Positions 60,372-64,000 of a stretch of 64,000 nucleotides of DNA are shown piece by piece. Origin of the DNA: Beaufortia kweichowensis (Eukaryota > Chordata > Actinopteri > Cypriniformes > Gastromyzontidae). Positions within the stretch are counted from its first letter, which is position 1. Every line of letters starts with the position of its first letter. The notes under the pieces were generated by a model that saw nothing but the letters and a program-made list of their open reading frames with translations, was not told where the DNA came from and searched no databases. The translations under genes and the position numbers were made by a program. The stretch is taken from positions 10,806,001 through 10,870,000 of the forward strand of contig CM032815.1 of NCBI GenBank assembly GCA_019155185.1, read 5' to 3'.

Positions 60372-61035
60372 CGCCTCTGATTGGCCAGAACACTCATGCG
60401 CATTTAGCGATTGGTTGGAATGCTCATCGCTGCAGGGTATCGTTAACGCAAATGCGTTCATCTAAATGAATTGCTGTAATCGAGATTCGTTCATCTTCAC
60501 ATTACAATTCGATCGCGACGGTCGTAGTTTTTATTATACAGGGACCAACTTCATATTATACCCACTGAACCCACATAGCACTATGTGTACAAGTCTAAAC
60601 AAACGGGAACAACTAGAATGAAGAAAAGAGGAAATACAAACGAGTCATTTCATTACCTGTGATAATAGTTCTGGCGAATCCGGTCGAGTTACATGGCAAG
60701 GCAATTTTACTCTTTGCAATTATTACATGTAGTGAAACACATTGAACATACCAGTTTGTGTTTATAGGTCAGATTTGCCCGGTCCGATATGCAGCACGGG
60801 CACTAAATGAGTCACTTGCTAATGTTTTAAAACTAGCCTCAAATCTAGTGCTGCCACCACACGGTGACATTGTAAAATTGCTTTTGCATTTGTGTGTTAC
60901 TTTAGACGGGCCACGTAAACCATATTTTACTTAATATTTTATATTATAATTGTACTCTCTCTAATCTCGCGAGACACCTCAACGAGAACTATCGTGATTT
61001 CGCGAGAGTTTGTGCATGAGATCTCACCGCACTCA
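60372..61035 (+). promoter_or_regulatory. Promoter-like segment of copy 2 with TCTCGCGAGA
   Basis: Inverted CCAAT boxes lie near 60379 and 60409. TCTCGCGAGA at 60965-60974 is an exact copy of the palindromic CpG promoter element recognised by BANP in vertebrates; TTCGCGAGAG follows near 61000. It sits about 0.5 kb upstream of the gene's ATG. Confidence 0.45.
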
Positions 61036-61479
61036 TATTTGTTATTAGAAATAATTATTTATAATTATGCAAGCAAACGAGGTGAAAAATACATTAAAAT
61101 GTAGTAAGAAAAAACAAAATAAACGTGTTTTGTGCTGCTCTTATTTAATACTGATAGTGTTGTTTACATTTAAATGCACCTGTGGAGTAGCTGTACAGTT
61201 GTTTATATTTGAAATTAGCCGTCTGATTGGTTGATTGGTGTTTTATGTCATCTGCGTGTCATTTGTTGTGGCAACCAAATTACTGAGTGAGACTGATCAG
61301 ACACAGAAGCTTTTGTGAAGACTTTTCGCTGCTTTCCATACTATTGGGATCTTCACCAACCAGTAGAGGACATTCACAGGCGAGTAACATCAGAAATACC
61401 AAAGTCTTTGAGAGATTCTTGTGTACCACAGGTGAGTATTATCAGTGTTGAAGACCTCTCAGTGTTGGCAGCTGTTACC

Positions 61480-61991
61480 ATGATGGACCACACCTACAGC
61501 TGCATCTCCAAGACGGTTCGGCCTTCAAAGAAGAGGAGAACTGAAGAGCCCAGGAGAACCTCCAGGATCTGGGGTTGGAGGACAGGTATGTGTGTAACGC
61601 AGCTGTCATCCCTGAGTTTTGTCCACCACCCATCAGGACTCAGACCTCAGCCCTTTCAGTGGATGTGACACCAGAGGAGCGTCTCTCTATCCATGGACGC
61701 ACTGCAGGGGACTACCAGATGCTGTATCACTCCTTGGTGGATCCCCTGCTCAAGATGCCCTCTGGTCGGCACCGTCCCTACAGCCTGGACTTGGGCTTGA
61801 GGATTAAGCAGCGCCTGTGGGAGACGCTCGGTTGTCCCAGCTTCTGTGAGGAGGTCCAGGATGATGGAAGGATCCGGATTACAGAGATCTTCTCTGCACC
61901 GACCTTGAGAAGCTTTGCTCCTCGCATAGATGTGGACATCAGTGGAGAGCCCCAACCAACACCACCCAAGGGTAAGAAGCCCAGGCGCTGA
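61480..61991 (+). pseudogene. Unrecognised gene, copy 2 (5' part frameshifted)
   Basis: ATG 61480 begins the same protein as copy 1. A single-base loss near 61550 (GAGCCCAGGAG against GAGCCGCAGGAG in copy 1) throws the frame. From about 61551 the correct frame is open again to TGA at 61989-61991. This copy keeps the C terminus missing from copy 1: RLWETLGCPSFCEEVQDDGR, RITEIFSAPTLRSFAPRID and a basic end, PPKGKKPRR. It also has one extra codon (SALSVDV against SALVDV). Function unknown. Confidence 0.55.
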
Positions 61992-62599
61992 TGGATAAAG
62001 TAACGGATACCAACACTTACAGTATATATTTTGCTATTTTAAATTATTAATGTAAATATGTAAATATTTCAACTATTTTACTACTTATATTATTATTATA
62101 AGATAGATTATAGATAGATTTGTACATAGTTCTATATAGTACAGTAAGATTTAAGAACATTGTAGCATGTCTTTGATATGGTTTTATTATTTCATGACTT
62201 TAATGCGTTTTGGATTCTTGTGCTGCTAAATTTCGGGTTCTTGAGCTCATTGTTCATGATGTTTTTTAAAGCAATCTTGCTTTTGGAGTCTTTTTCAGAT
62301 CTTCTCATTTTTGTCTGGTGAGTCTCGGTTCTTGGTGCTCGTGGATTCAGTGGTTTCCTGTTTGTTTACTGGTCTTTGTTTGGACGTCTTGTTCATCTTG
62401 TTTACACACACACTCCCGTTGTTTCATTTGCTGGTTGTCAGGTCTTGTCTTTCTATGGATGGAGTTTTGATGTGCTTTGTTTGTTTGCCAGCTCCGATGG
62501 TTTTGGGAAAGCAAGTGTTCTTTCTCTCTTGAAAAAGGTGTGATTCAGTAACCTGTGCTTGTCAGACCTGGTGCCACACCTGTCAGCCATCCACCAAAT

Positions 62600-63700
62600 A
62601 AGTTCATGGTCAGTATATAAGGGTAAAATTGCTTCCCAGTAAACATATAATAAAACAATTTAACTAATTAAAAAACTTACAAAATATAATAAAATATAAT
62701 AATATAATATAATATAATATAAATAATACTAATTAAAAAACTTACAAAATATAATAAAATATAATACTAATTACAAATTAAAAATACTAATTAAAAAACT
62801 TACAAAATAAAATAAAATATAATAATATAATATAATATAATATAATATAATATAATATAATATAATATAATATAATATAATATATTTATATATTATATTA
62901 TATTATATATATATTGGTGTATTATAATATAATTACACCAATGAAAACATCTAATACAATATAAAATAATGTAATGTAAAATAAGTTCATGGTCAGTATA
63001 TAAGGGTAAAATTGCTTCCCCGTAAACATATAATAAAACAATTTAACTAATTAAAAAACTTACAAAATATAATAAAATATAATAATATAATATAATATAA
63101 TACAATACAATACAATACAATATAATATAATAATTATTAGATTATATATTGTAATATATTATAAAATAATTACACCAATGAAAACATCTAATATAATATA
63201 AAATAGTGTAATGTAAAATAAGTTCATGGTCAGTATATGTATATTACCCATATATTAAGGGTAAAATTGCTTCCCCGTAAACATATAATAAAACAATTTA
63301 ACTAATTAAAAAACTTACAAAATATAATAAAATATAATAATATAATATAATATAATATAATATAATATAATATAACATAATATAATATAATATAATATAA
63401 TATAATATAATATAATATAATACAATACAATACAATACAATACAATACAATACAATACAATACAATACAATACAATACAATACAATAATTATTAGATTAT
63501 ATATTGTAATATATTATAAAATAATTACACCAATGAAAACATCTAATATAATATAAAATAATGTAATGTACTGTAATGTAATAATATGCTTTAATATAAT
63601 ACAGTAATATAATAATATATAATTATTATAATTATAATCAGTTAATGGTCAGTATTTAAGGTAAAATTGTCACCCGGTAAACAATAAAACAATTTAACCA

Positions 63701-63720
<20 letters not shown>
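62600..63720. repeat. Higher-order AT satellite of copy 2
   Basis: A block beginning AGTTCATGGTCAGTATATAA and containing TAAAATTGCTTCCC recurs near 62600, 62982 and 63219, with a weaker one near 63640. Between blocks are (TATAA)n arrays of varying length, and (ACAAT)n at 63421-63485. Block length varies with the pentamer count. Confidence 0.9.
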
Positions 63721-63727
<7 letters not shown>

Positions 63728-63731
<4 letters not shown>

Positions 63732-63770
63732 AGACTTTAGCCTGGTTTTCACAGACAGAGTCACAATATA
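63728..63770. repeat. Fragment of the TGTGACCCAGT-type MITE
   Basis: AGACTTTAGCCTGGTTTTCA and CAGACAGAGTCACA match, in reverse, the left end of the element at 11284. It interrupts the satellite tail of copy 2. Confidence 0.6.
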
Positions 63771-64000
63771 TAAAATAAAACAACTGCACCATAAAAACAC
63801 CTAATGTAATGTAATATAATATAATAAACATTTAAATAAATAAACAAGTTTGTCTTGTCTTTATTTTGGTATTACACAAATGTGTCTTTTCTCCTGTTAA
63901 TAAACATTTAAATAAATAAACAAATAAATTTGCCATGTCTTTATTTTGCCATTGTGTCTTTTCTCCTATTATTAAACATTTAAATAAATAAACAAATTTG

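Larger units (their letters stand above)
59971..64000 (+). repeat. Gene-bearing repeat, copy 2 (runs off the window)
   Basis: Colinear with copy 1 from TCAGCGGCTGAGCTAGAG. The offset changes from about 5306 bp at the left to about 5167 bp around the gene, reflecting indels in the diverged left part. The satellite tail is longer than in copy 1. The right end lies outside the window. Confidence 0.75.

Noticed and set aside
63298..63480. 60-codon Tyr/Ile/Leu repeat frame
   Set aside because: It is a translation of the pentamer satellite.

Overview
The window is nuclear DNA of a ray-finned fish, most likely a cypriniform. It is AT-rich, its genes have many short exons with GT-AG introns, and there are no bacterial operons or viral genes. 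Three kinds of evidence point to the carp and zebrafish group: repeat families I recognise as common there (a short inverted-repeat element ending in ...GAACTATCCCTTTAA, DIRS-like and L2 retrotransposons, hAT elements starting near GGGCTGCACGAT), a VLIG/GVIN-type giant GTPase, and three genes with clear vertebrate orthologues. Family assignments rest on recognising motifs by eye; no database search was run.

Layout. Positions 1-3400 are a tandem duplication of about 2.04 kb; each copy holds a 14-bp minisatellite. A TATA box, an ISRE-like site and two small untranslated exons follow (3356-3770). They may be the 5' end of the giant GTPase gene, whose coding exon starts at 17023. The 13 kb between is packed with transposon debris: hAT ends and broken hAT transposases on both strands, a 0.7-kb palindrome, a gutted DIRS element (about 8.2-11.2 kb), a damaged L2 LINE (12.4-15.6 kb) and a second L2 fragment facing the other way. 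The gvin-like reading frame occupies 17031-21639 and carries one frameshift near 20760. From 21.6 to 34.3 kb I find no coding gene, only repeats and two stretches that look like conserved non-coding DNA.

From 34.3 to 54.3 kb lie three well-preserved plus-strand genes whose splice frames all close: rasgef1b (13 coding exons, 475 codons), antxr2 (17 coding exons, 490 codons) and paqr3 (6 coding exons, 311 codons). These three also lie on human 4q21, in the same relative order and orientation but with several genes between them, so the block is a compacted piece of an ancient vertebrate neighbourhood. Their products act separately: a Ras-family exchange factor, a cell-surface matrix receptor and a Golgi Raf-sequestering membrane protein. 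I see no sign of joint regulation.

From 54.7 kb to the window end there are two copies of a repeat at least 4 kb long. Each carries a similar unrecognised gene of about 170 codons, a promoter-like segment with CCAAT and TCTCGCGA motifs, and a long AT-rich satellite tail. The two copies of the gene are broken at different places, so each half survives in at least one copy. This gene-bearing repeat is the most promising undescribed element in the window.
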